A stretch of 64,000 nt of DNA from Branchiostoma floridae (lineage: Eukaryota > Chordata > Leptocardii > Amphioxiformes > Branchiostomatidae), in assembly GCF_000003815.2 (NCBI RefSeq), contig NC_049980.1, positions 33,388,946 to 33,452,945 of the forward strand. Reading direction: 5' to 3'. The first letter of the stretch is position 1. Every line of letters starts with the position of its first letter. The notes below the pieces were generated by a model. It made no database searches. It was not told where the DNA came from and worked only from the letters and a program-made list of their open reading frames with translations. Below are positions 12,397-24,486 of the stretch, piece by piece. A program made the position numbers and the translations under genes.

Positions 12397-15300
12397 ATGC
12401 TTGGGGAGTGTATGCCGCAGAATCCGCCAAGGATGGGCGAGAGCAACGCCGAGAAAGGTTCCGATGGTGAGTCTCCGAGATTTTCCGCCATTTTCTACAA
12501 ATTTACATCTGCCAAAAAATTCTATACAAACTCAAAGCTGTCTAAAACATTCAAAAGTCGCACAATCTGGAAATACTACATGATTCATAATTGACCTACA
12601 AGTTATACGTTGGAAATTTTTTTGTCTTTTATGATGATCCTTCCTATTTTAGCCGAACGTAGGCCCTTTTTAAATGTTTATCCACAGCTGAGATTCGACG
12701 TTCTATTCTATGGTTTCTTGTTTTTTCGTTGAAGTTTGGCGCGCATAATGTTTTGAAGCGTACATAGATATGATCGGTGCCCATAACACGCAACCGTTTT
12801 GTCAAAAGCGTTAGCTGTCTGGTAGATTGCAGAGCTGATCACGGTGTTGTACAGTTTTCATTCCTTTTGTCATTTAAAGTTAGTAGCTTGGACTTTATGA
12901 ATATTTGTTGTTTTCAGGCCGAAGCCCAAACATCCTCACCAGCCCACCCAGTAGCAAAAAGCTGAAACAAGGTAACATGGTTTCCCCAAAGTTTGATACC
13001 ATTTATTGTTTTGGAGAGAGTTAGGAAATTGCTCTCCTCAAAAATAAAAGTATTGTAAAAGAAGAGCGGTTTAAACTGGAGTGAACTCCTACCTAACGGG
13101 TACCTACTGGCTGTCTCTCAAGGTGAATACTCAAGGTGAATACTAACTGAAGAATCTACTCTACTCTACTCTACTCTACTCTGTTAATATTGGAACTTTG
13201 TGTTGAGGAGATACTAGTTTTAAAATTTGTAACACATGGTACAAGTGTTAAGACAAATTTCGTAAGCCTTCATCACATAGTCCTTTTGGCTAGCATCCAT
13301 TCCGGACAATTCTGCGCTACACAGATATCAAGTTTTGCTCAGAACGATCTCCCATTTCGTGATTTATAATTGTTGAGTTACAAGTTGATCTAAAGCATAA
13401 GTTGATTTACATATTTTCCCTGTACCTCTACCTCCAGCGCGTCTTCCGTTCAAGGTGGTGTCCCCACTCAACGGACCAATGTCTCCCAACACCCCAAACA
13501 CAAAGAAGAGGAAGCACAGCAATGAAGAAGTGGCTTCCCCAAAAACTCCCAAGTTGTCCACCCACTCCCCCTGCAAGTCTGCAGAAAAACTCGGCAACCA
13601 ACAGCTGAAGGAAAAGCCCAAGACTTTGGCTACAGAGAACGCTGCCAAGTCTGCCGAGGAAGGAGAAAACGAAGTCAGCTCCAGTTCGGAGATGTTTCCG
13701 GCTACAAAGTCGCCGGCAGTCAAGCTCGCCTCTAAGAACGAGAAGGCGAAGACTATCGACAGTTTTCTGCAGACGACTCAGCAGCCGCTGGTGTCCACGT
13801 CAAACGAGGACGAAGTCATGTCGATCGATCTGACCATGACGGACAGTGATGGTGAGGAAGAGACCACAGGTAAACAAGCTTCTCCCACAGGCAAACCTCA
13901 GGTGCAAGCCGCTGTTGCAGAGAGTTGTATCAAAGGCCCCTCAAGTTTGCAGAAGAGTGAGGGAGGGTCAGACATTCAAGAGTCAGACACCATCAGCATG
14001 GCCATCGAGTCATGCATACAGAGCTCAACAGTAAGTTCTGTTGAGGTGACGAAGACTTTGGCTGAGGAGGAAGTTGTTGTGGTCAGCAAGACTGACCGCT
14101 CTCCGGACAGCTCCAACAACAAGGCAGTATCCAGTACAGCTTCTCCTGTACTGAAGGAAAGTAGTCCAGCATCAAGGTCCATTCTAGACATGTTCAAATA
14201 CACAGATGACAAAAAAGCTGAGACAAACAAGGACTCACCAGAGGATAAAGAAACACCATCACAGCACATGGCAACGCAGCCTGCTAGAGAGGATGAAGTA
14301 GAAGTTATCAGTGTTGTTTCTGGCAAACCTGAAGGATGTACCAGTAAGAACAGCCCCAACAAGAGTACGACAGGAGAAGAAGCTTCCGAGAACAAGATAA
14401 CATCGCCTCCAACACCGTCCTTCACATCGCCAAAGGGACCATCCACCAAGCCAAGGGTCAAGGTGATTACTGTAAATCCATTTATTTTTCCTGGAACTTC
14501 ATTTCATGGTTTAAGGGAAACAATTCTGTAGTGTAGTGGAAAAACAAAACACATATTTGCGGTGTTGCCATAGAGATCACCATGGAAACTGCAAAAATAA
14601 AACCACAGCAAGCATTTCAATATTTATCATTTTCATTGTTATGAAAGCCTAGTTCGTCATTTTACTTTTCAGGAACCAGATGACCCGTTGCTGTTATTCT
14701 GTTGCTGGTCTAACATGTAGATTGCATACAATCTTTCCTTCAGACTCCCAAACAGCTGGCTAAGGAGGCAGAGCTGCAGAGGAAAAGGGAAGAAAAGGTA
14801 AGTAATGGATACAGTTTTACTGTGTTTTTTAACTTTAATGCTTTCTTCATGTTAACTCTTCTTTTGTCAATACAATCTTTTGGTTATCTGCACCATGTTA
14901 GATTTCAACACACAAAGATACTATTGCTTGATCCAATTACCCGCCAACATTGTTTTTGAGGGATTCATATTATAATCATGATGCCAGTGAAAGCCTGTAA
15001 GGTTTGAATCCAGATATTTGTCTCATCTGTAGTTCAAATTATGCCTGTTGTTGTCATATCTTTAAAAAAGATATCATTTTTCTTTCTTTCTTTATTGACA
15101 ATGACACAGCTCATTGTACATACACAGTATGCTCACAGTATCATTCATTCATTGTACATACATGTTCTAACAAATCAATGTATTGTGGATAAATCATGTT
15201 ATCATGTGAATAATTTCCATCATCCATGGCAACAGGAGAAAGAGAAGCAGGAGAAGCTGAGGCTTAAGGAGGAGGAGCGGGCGGAGAAGGAGCGACTCCG

Positions 15301-18300
15301 CTCGGAGGCCAGGAGACAGAAGGAACTGGAGAAGGAAGAGCTCAGGAAGAAGAAAGAAGAAGAGAAGCGACAGAAGGAAGCAGAGAAGCAGAAACTGAAG
15401 GAGGCAGAGGAGAAGGAACGGCAGGAGAAACTCAGGATAAAGGAGGAGGAAAGGAAGAAAAAACAGGAAGCCATTGAGTAAGTAAACTTTGTGTTTCAAA
15501 ATATGAAATGTAGAATATAGAAATAACGTTTCTCTTCCAAAACCAGGGAGATACATTTTGACCTTTGTAATATAGTGTATTTACGGCTTTACATAGTACA
15601 TGGAGGTAGACACTGATCAGTCCTTATTTTGATTCCAGGGCCAAGTTAGAGGAGAAGAAGAAAAAAGAAGAGGAAAAACAGAAACAGGAGGAAGAAAAGA
15701 AGAAGGTGGAAGAAGAAAAGGTGAAAAATTTGTTTGCTTTTATGAATAATTATTACAGTTGGAACATATATGGGCTAGGCTCCATGACTACAAGTACGAA
15801 ACAGGGCTAGAAATCCTGGGTGTTCACCCAAAATGGGAGCTGTCGGTTGGTTGGGTGTATATGTAACTATCTGTCGTGCCTTCTCACATCCCAACTGCTT
15901 TCCATCACAGGCACGCAAGCAACAGAAAGTCAAAGCTGCCTTCCAGAGCTTCTTTGTCAAGCCCAAGTTTGACCCAGCTGAACCAAAGGTAGGTTTGAAC
16001 ATTCTCATGCATTAAGTAAACGTTCGTGTAGACATGCATAGCACATAGGGAATGCTTTCATATTCAGTATAGTGTAGAGGTTTGGCAGACTTTGGCAGAG
16101 GAGGAAAAGGGTTGACCTGGTGTGCTTGGTTGAAAATGCAGTGAAGGTACATTGCATTAGCTGCATCAAAAACAACTGGTTTGCCTCACTTTACTTCTAA
16201 TTTTGTTCGTCTCTACAGGAGGAGCAGCAACCTGTGGGGGCCTTCATGCCGTTTGAGGTGAAGAAGGACATGAAGCTGGCTCCACTCGTCCGAGTGGAGA
16301 ACCTTGATCTCACCAGGGTGAACGAAGGGCTACAGAAACAGGTTTGTTTCTTTGAGCTTTTGTTTATACATGCAAAAAACTCAAAGCAGCCACTCTCATA
16401 GAGGTCCATGTGTGTTAAAAACCTACGTATTACCTCTTTAATAACAGCAATTACTCAAGCAACTGTCATGCAAGTGACAAAAGGTAGAGGTTTCTGCCTG
16501 AAACATCTGACGTTTCTAAAATCCTATCCAGTTTCTTGAGTAATTGCTACTAGTATTTGGTGTATCTTATTACCTGGATGTCTAAACTTCATCAATGACT
16601 CTTTGATGTATTATCATGAGAGAGAGAGACAAACAGAAAGAAAAAGTTAGTGTTTGAAAATCACACACTTGGTCCCGACACTTACAGCTGGAAATGTTAT
16701 ACTTTGTCATTGTGTTAAAATTGTTCTTTCCTCTCCTTTCTCAGAGCTGTACTGAGCTGTATCTGGATGAGTTAAAGAATCAGTACATCCCAAAGACTGG
16801 TGGACGAACCTTCCCTAGACCCAATCCTGACAGGTGAACACTGGTGTAATGTGTAGATGTGTTTGGAAAGTCTGTAATCTCAAAACGGATATATACTGTG
16901 TGTATACTATAGGTAGCTAGTCACTCAAAAAACACTTTTCCACATTGATATCAGTTGTTCTTGAATTATAGAACATTTGAAATGTTATTTGAGGTGAAAT
17001 ACTGTAAATATGTTGAGATGTGAAACTGTACACATAGACTCAAACATTACATTATTGAAAGAAGAAACAGTGTGATGTTGCATGACTAACATACAGCTAT
17101 GTTGATGCTCCAAACTAACTTGATATTGTGCCCTTCCTGCCCAGTGAGGAGGCTGATGATGTGATGGTTGTGGAGCCCACGCCAAAGACACGACACGTTC
17201 ACATGAAGCTGCTACAGTTCCATGAGAACTACCGCCCCGCGTACTACGGCACCTGGAACAAGACATCCAAACAACTCAACCCAAGGAACCCCTTCAAGAA
17301 AGATGAGGTACAACTCACAAGGTCACCTCAATAGAACAACAACAATGATGATTGAAGACCTTTATTGCACATTTTTGCCACACCAGGCTAAGTACAGGTC
17401 ACAAGAAGACTTGCTGAAAAGATTCATTTAACAGATACATGAATTCAACTTCTTCTCGCTTTTCTGTTATAGTGGAGATAAAAGAACAATACCTCCCCAT
17501 ATATAGTAGGCTCTGTCACTGGCCCCATGACCTGGAATGTCTGTCAGTTGTTGAACTCTTCTTTGAAGTTCACATGAAATAAATACATCTGTTTGCATTA
17601 TTGTCATCCTCACTCAACCATGGTTTTTGATAGCATGCTTACAAGTAGGTATTTTTGTACTTTTTACGTGCAGTTCTCTGATTGCATGCCAGTTTTCGGT
17701 GTGCACAGTTTCTCAAGAGCCAGCAAAAAAGAAACAATAAAATGAGAAAACTGCATATGATAATAACAAGAAAGCTCAACTTGTAAGCCTGCTACAGAGT
17801 CTAGGTTTTGGAGAGGCGTCGCGAGCAGACTACCACAAGATCATTTCTGCTTTTCTCATGCTAAAGGTCTTGAGTGGTGCCTGACTATTTACCTGTTTAT
17901 TTATTTATTTGTTTGTTTGTTTGTTTGTTTTGCAGGACCTGTTTGACTATGAGTTTGACAGTGATGATGAATGGGAGGAAGAGGAGCCGGGAGAAAGCAT
18001 CTCCCACTCCGAGGTGAGGGGCCATTCTGGCTTACAAATTTTTTACAAAATTTACCGTTTTTCATAAAAGATGCACATTGTTTTCTAAAAGAAGTTCTTT
18101 ACACACAACAAGTGAAGAAATTGGTCCAAAATCCTGATGAGGGGGGATTCAAACTGTCACGTTTGAGGCTACATTCTTCACACTGCAGCAGCGACACCTA
18201 GCTGCAGTGTGGAGTACTGCAGCAGAACCAGTCAGCATTGCACTGATGAAGGTGACACACAGTCACCAAAATGTGGACAATTGATTATGTACTTGCTGTG

Positions 18301-21300
18301 TGCTGAACCTTAAAATGTGTAGCAAATACCACTCAACATGTTTAATGAAGCTAGAAGTAACAGAAATGTTTTGTTGTGACTACTGCACAGAGAGAAGAAT
18401 GACAGTGATGAAGACGCAGATTCAGATGGTCACTGAAATTTTAGCAGTTGATAATGTACTGGTTGTGTGCTGAGTCTTGTATAGCAAAGATCACCTCCTA
18501 ACATTTTTGATGAAGCAACAGGGGTGAGCCCACTGGACAGAGCCGCATGGAAGCGCGGTGTGAAGACTAGCTGACTGCTGCCTACCCCTGGGTGGGGATA
18601 GCAGCAGTATAATCAACAATGGATAGTGAGTGAAGAAATAACAGAATAAGAGAAATGTTTTGCTGTAATTCCTGCAGGGTGAGAAGGATGACAGCGATTC
18701 TGACGCAGACTCCGACCTGGAGGACTTCTTCGTGCCCCACGGCCATCTGTCAGAGGATGAGGGCTGTGAGGATGAGGTACGTTCCTGTCAAAAATGAAAA
18801 TGTGGAGGGGCTTAGTTGAAAGTTGAAGTCCTTCCTGCAACAGATGGTGCACAGAGCAGCACCCATGCAAGGATGACACTCGGCCAGTTGGGGAGGGGTA
18901 GGATGCAATTAAAAGTGGTAACAGGAACAGGTCAAAGTTTAAGATGGAAGACAGATTGATACAGTGTGTTTTCATGCTTTTAGTCATGGAGATTTTTGCT
19001 GATCCTTAACCTATAAGGTGTAGGCAACTTGTTTTTTTTTATATTTCCTGTGATTTGTAGGGAAAGCTGTCTTATTCATGTATTTTCTTTGATGATTTAG
19101 CATAATATGTAGGAGGTTCTTTCAATTTCAGCATAAATATTCTAATGTGCCTCTACTATGTTTGGAAGCAGATGTTTTCAATTTAAAAAAACAACTTTTC
19201 CCTGCAGCCCTCCAGCCCCAGTGCCCGTAAGGCTAAAGAGCTGGCCAGGCAGAGAGCGTTCGAGGCAGACAGGAAGAAACAGATGAAGTACATGAGGGCT
19301 GTTGTGATTGGCTGTCTGTGGTCATGTGATAGTGCCAAGGACAACCAATCAGACATGAGGAGGATGCTAGAGGAATACAAGGTACTGTAAATCTTAAGAT
19401 TTTTTCAGTGGTTTCATTTTGTCATTGTCAATGATCTCTCATACCTGACAACATGTTTCCAGTAAGGTTTTGATTCTGCAGTTCCAACAAGTTCCAAAAG
19501 AGGGCACTGCAAGCACTTTGTACATGACAGGAAAAGTTTGAAAAGAAATCTTATTACTTATTCAAGCATTATGTTTGTTGGAACTTTGATATTTGTATGG
19601 TTGTTATATTGCAATGCCGTTAATTTTTATGGTGGCCTGGAAGTTTTAATGGCAATAGGCATGTAGTCCAAATTCGTCACAGTGTACTTTTCGTTTGATT
19701 TCATTTCCAGAGTTTTGATATTTACCTTCCCTAGAAGGTTATGTTTTCATTAGTGTTTGTCTGTATGCGTCTGTGTGGAGGGGGAAGGGGCGGTTGACCA
19801 ACATAACTCCAGAAAACCTGGATGGATTGTCTTGATATTTAGTACTTGGGTAGGTCTTGATGAGACCTTGATTCGATTAGATTTTGGGCTCCATAGTTGT
19901 ATGATGAATAAATTAATTCCATTGCCTTTCCCTGCCCCCAGGTGTGTGCCTTTGCCTCCATGCCCATCCACGTGGCAGGCCCAGAGGAGAGCGTAGCGGC
20001 CGTGGACAGAACCCCCAAACAGAAAGTGAAGCGCCAGGCACAGCCTGTTCCTGAAGAAGGTATGAATTTGTTTATTGATACTAGTCTTCTTCTTTCTCCT
20101 TCCACTACTGATGTTAGACGAGTAGTGGCTCTGGCATTCACCCTGGCCCTCTTCCCACAAACATATTCATACTCTTTGAATGGGTGGTTCAAAACCTACA
20201 GTCCTTTGGCCGTACAGTGGGCAATTGAGGTCAACTGAGTTAGCACTGAATGCAGCTCCAGACACTTGGGACAGTCGTATTAAGGTCACCGGAGTTAGTG
20301 CCGAATGGCAGCCGTTCTAGACCCTTGCGATTTAGCCTTGTCTATTCTAAGCTCCTCATACAGTTCATCCCCTGGCTGCGAAGAGAGAGTAGTCGGCCCA
20401 CAAGAACAGCAATAAGCTAGAGTTGCCCATACATCAGAATAAGGGGGTCAACCTCCCTGATCAGAAGATGCACCAGGCCCGGCGCCCATCTCCCCTTCTA
20501 AGCCCTGGGCCACACATAGGTGCAAGCACTACAGCAGGGGGCTAGTCCACTGGTAGTGTAGTGTGTTTAGCTTATGTACCATTTTTTAAGAGTCTTTGGT
20601 AATAACAATAATGACAATAACAAAATGTATTCCTGTCCGCAGCCTTCCCCGACCTGATCCGCCTGATGCACGGGAATGCGAAGGGCATCAAGTCTCTGGT
20701 GCGGGAGTTCCGAGAGTTCTGGTACCTCAAGCAGAGGGGGGAGAAGAGCGAAGGGTCGGGAAACAAGACGGAGGACAAGGGAGAGAGCAGTGCAGAGGTT
20801 GCCATGGAAACAACAGAAACTGTGCCAGCAGGTATGAACATCAACCACAGTAGATGCTGTAAATGCAAAAGTGTTTGTTGTGGTTTTGTTTTCGTGAGGA
20901 AGTTTTACTACCAACTCAAAACCACTGCAAACTCTCCATTTTCCTGCAACCCCAAAATTGAATGATCTATCGTTAAGCCTGCAGTGAGTTACACTTACTT
21001 GTAAAGTTGACAAAATTATTTACCCCACATAACTTTCCACAGATTTCGTTTGATGAAAAGTGGTTTTGTTCTTCTTTAAACCTCTGGTGTCAGAGACATT
21101 GATAGATATCGTCTCATTACACAACATACAACAAGCTCATCTGTGTTGGTATATTCCGTAGTAAAAAAGTTTAAACTTTTTCACTATTACTTTCTTTGTG
21201 TTTTTACAAAAGTCTCTTGTTCAAGTGCACAAAGGACTAGGGTTAATTGTAGGTACCTTTTTATTAACGTTTTTATGTGATGACCAGGAACTGATGTGGA

Positions 21301-22700
21301 GATGAAGGAGTCTGACAGCGCGAGCAACCAGAGTGGGAGCAACGAAACATCAGGGCTCCAAACTGGTTCATCTGTCCCAGAAGCGGTTGTACCTTCCCCC
21401 ACCACTGTTCCAGATCGCCCAGAAGCCGCCGTGCCGTCCCCAGCGGCAGTCCCGGATCCCGCCTTCTCCCAGAACAAGTACAGCATCTCCAAACGGCAGC
21501 TGGAGATGACCATGATGGCCATCGCAGTCAGGGAGAAGCGCCAAGACTACCACAAGACCTGCTGGTACGTTGGACATCTCATGTTTGTACCTAATCCATT
21601 AGACTGACTCCCTAGAATTACCCTGGATTCTGACATTAAGATATCAAATAACACAAATGATAACAATACAGAATGACAGAGGTTTACAACTGTAACAAAC
21701 GACTGTGTACATGACTAGTACGTGCTTTTCAAGCTGGCAATTCTGAGGATGAACTTCAAAGACTACTAACTAACTTGTCAATGCCCTCGATTCGTCGGAA
21801 AGTTCATAGAAATCGATCCACAGAAAGTCAGATTAAGAAGCACTAGTCATACTGGATGGGAAATTTAGATCGCTGATGCCACTGAATTCAAACATCAGCT
21901 CGCTGTCAGCAAATGCAAATTTCAAACAGTGAGACAGCTCTAAACTATGACAGACATGTAAAATAAGTGAGAACTTTACTTTGGGGTATATTTACCGTAG
22001 GCTTTTCCATTTTCAATGTAGTTTTCTTTTTATTTATTAACCAGTGCTGTAATGTTTGGTTTGTATCTGTTGTAGGTACGTCCACCAGGAGGTCCAGACC
22101 AAGTACAGCATCACCGACCTCCCCTTCCCCAACAAGTGGACATATGTCACCAAGCAGAAGTCAGACAGCCCCAAGTCTCAGGGAGCGACGCCCGGTTCCT
22201 CCGGTGGAGCCAAGAGGGACACCCCCGCGAAAGACGAGCGTCCGGTCACGCCTTCGGTCCCCGTCTCGGCTGCCAACATCCGGCAGTTTGTCCAGCCGAT
22301 GTCCCCCGCCGCGCTCTTCAAAAGTCCTCAGCAGAAGGAACCAGAGAAGGTGCCGATAAATCCCACTACCTCGCCCGGGCCGGCAGGCATCCTCAACTTC
22401 TTCAAGAAGGCGGGCAAGGTCAAGGAGTCAGGGAAGGAGGACGCAGGGTACCACGCTGATTCGGAAGACGATGACTGCATGATTATTGAGGAGACAAGCA
22501 CACAGGAGAAGTCGGTACCCAGTCAGTCTTCAGGCGCTGTGTCCGGCTCAGGAAACAATTCCTGTCTCCTCAAGGAAGGTTCTGAGAAGGATGTAGATTC
22601 AAAGGACCTACAAGAAAAGGAAGGGGCTCCACAAGACGTCATCCTTGTCCAATCTCAGACCTCTGTAGAGGAGGAGGCGATGGAAGTCACTCCTCAGTAG
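12397..22700 (+). CDS. CHAF1A: Chromatin assembly factor 1 subunit A (CAF-1 p150)
   Basis: This is a complete 17-exon, 1179-residue model. The exons are 12397-12466, 12918-12971, 13438-14462, 14744-14797, 15236-15477, 15639-15720, 15911-15988, 16219-16341, 16745-16833, 17145-17307, 17936-18013, 18678-18776, 19208-19381, 19942-20059, 20643-20831, 21288-21564 and 22076-22700. All junctions are GT-AG with matching phases. The protein is the large subunit of the histone chaperone that deposits H3-H4 on newly replicated DNA through PCNA. Visible features are: KLKQARLPFK, an N-terminal PCNA-binding segment (~38-47); PAVKL (134-138), a PxVxL-type HP1 site; an IDLT SUMO-interaction-like motif (~171); the Lys/Glu/Arg-rich KER helix (~384-510); the PIP box QKVKAAFQSFF (514-524); the conserved core LLQFHENYRPAYYGTW; the acidic stretch with DEWEEEEPGES and FFVPHGHLSEDEG (661-719); and the C-terminal winged-helix region with CWYVHQEV (~930-1000). 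The start was chosen because exon 1 joins in phase to the PCNA motif exon. An AATAAA at 23803 is a possible polyadenylation signal. Confidence 0.95.
13158..13182. repeat. CTCTA microsatellite in CHAF1A intron 2
   Basis: Five or six CTACT units occur in a row in the intron between exons 2 and 3. It is a simple repeat with no coding effect. Confidence 0.9.
16520..16610. repeat. Dispersed repeat 'ACATCCAGGTAATAAG' family
   Basis: The segment reads ATCCAGTTTCTTGAGTAATT ... GTATCTTATTACCTGGATGTCTAA. Related copies occur at 24695-24812, 32993-33022, 41815-42310 (several), 43300-43330 and 48463-48530. The terminal pieces ACATCCAGGTAATAAGATA and TTACTCAAGCAACTGGATA are shared, so it is a short interspersed element. 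Here it sits in CHAF1A intron 8. Confidence 0.75.
18170..18260. repeat. Dispersed repeat with GCAGCAGCGACACCTAGCTGCAG core
   Basis: A near-palindromic block (CACTGCAGCAGCG.CACCTA.CTGCAGTG) is followed by a TGATGAAGGTGACA..CAC segment. A related copy is at 24262-24360 and a fragment at 52685-52735. It lies in CHAF1A intron 11. This is probably a SINE or MITE; I cannot name the family. Confidence 0.6.
20455..20575. repeat. SINE-like repeat tail in CHAF1A intron 14
   Basis: GGCGCCCATCTCC, CCTGGGCCACACA, CA.TACAGCAGGGGGCTAGTCC and GGTAGTG recur in the same order at 56425-56545, with a partial relative at 18820-18870. This shows a dispersed element. Confidence 0.65.
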
Positions 22701-24486
22701 CACATCCCTTCCAGAACCCTGGATTACCGGCAATCTTGGAAACCTATCTGTCATATGTATCTTCAAAATATGTTATTTGTGCATTTGATGCTGACGCTTA
22801 GTTACAAAGCATGCACCGGATATGTGTGAAGAAGAGAAACTTAGATAGGTATGGGTACAGCTATTGATAAAAGAAAATAGGGTGTGTAGTAGTGATTGTG
22901 ATGTGCTAGATACTTATAATGATGCCTTCAAGAAGCAAAATCTGCATTAATATGTTTTTTGTAGAAACAATGCAATATACATGTATTGGTGCTGTCTTCT
23001 TTTGTATAGTATATACTAGTCCAACAAACAATATGACAGAAAATATAATGGAAATGTTGATTGAAGTCCATCTAATGCAGTACATACCCTAAAAGCTGTT
23101 CATGTATGCTTCTAAGTGTGCATGACAAGTACTGAGAAGTGTTGCTGTTTTGACGTTGTACATACATGTTTGTAGATGATACTGAGAATTAACTGAAATA
23201 GTCAGATTCCTATTAACCAGCAAATATATTAGATAGAACCTGTACATTATTCAGAAAGATGTCGTCTACATGGAAAATGATCATATTTACATCTATTACT
23301 ATTAGCTTCTCAGGATTTTGAGTACTGGTCAGTGATAACTACAAGAAGATATCTTTATGTCAAATTAGTTATGTGATGTGTTTGCAAATGTGCTAGATAA
23401 GGGCAAGAAACATAGACAATTACTTTAACATCACAACCTGGCATTTTGAAGAAGAAAAAATATTTCTACAAGAAAGCTTATTCTGATTAAGATGTGAATA
23501 ACTCATGAAGAAGACTCTCTTCTGGTTGCTTCAAGGGAAGAAGTGATGCTCAAGTTCATTGTATGATACATTTTGTAACAGACTACTAGATTAATGTCAG
23601 TCCATAGTGCACCTTATACTTACAGACTATTTTGTACTGGGCAGTTAAGGGAATGGAAGCATTTTTAACGCTCAGGTTACATGGCAAACTTTGAGTTTCT
23701 TCTAACATATATGACATACCCAAAGATATGAGACCAGTTCCTTGTCCATAAAGGAATGTCTGTAATAGATAGGCACTTGAAATGTGGTAAAATGGCTTTT
23801 AGAATAAAGGTTTGATCTTCAACATGACTTCTGATCTTTGAACAGTGAACAAAAGGCCTTTTTTTAATGGAACACATGACATAAGTACAAAATATGATAG
23901 TGACACACTCAAGCCTTTTCGTGTCGTCATCAGGAACAAACTGAGTAAAATGCCTAATGAGCATGGCGATACCCTCTTGTATTAAACTATTGTAACTACG
24001 TAGTAATCCAGTCTGACCATAGACGAGCTAGATTTGTATTGACGTCTTTCAACAATGTTCAATCTCAGAGCATTGCCTTGTTAAGTTGGTTGGTAAATTT
24101 AGATAAGGTTTTGTGATTCATTGAACGGTTATGAATGCTGTGTTCCTGATAGTGACCTGTGAAAAAAGAGCAGACAGAACTTGGAGGGGTGAATTATATG
24201 TAGTTTTTATATTTGTACAGAAGTTAATGACATACAGTATACACAGTTTGGTACCGCATTCTTCACATTGCAGCAGCGCCACCTAACTGCAGTGTGAAAT
24301 AGTAGAAGTCAGTATTGCCCTGAGGAAGGTGACAGACGGCCACCGAACGTCGGCATAGGTATCAACTCTAGTTGTGTACAAAAAACTAAAATTGCAATCC
24401 ATGTACATTTTCGGAGACATTTTATCTGGAGACTGTTATACCACGCGATATTATGAAAGTTGTCTAGTTCTAAATCTTGGGAAATA
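22701..24486. other. CHAF1A 3' UTR and intergenic spacer
   Basis: No further open frame is supported. The first kilobase is AT-rich and is probably 3' UTR; an AATAAA is present at 23803-23808. A copy of the GCAGCAGCG dispersed repeat lies at 24262-24360. Confidence 0.5.

Noticed and set aside
15194-15556. Minus-strand frame of Leu/Phe/Ser-rich sequence
   Set aside because: It is the antisense of the Lys/Glu-rich KER exon of CHAF1A.
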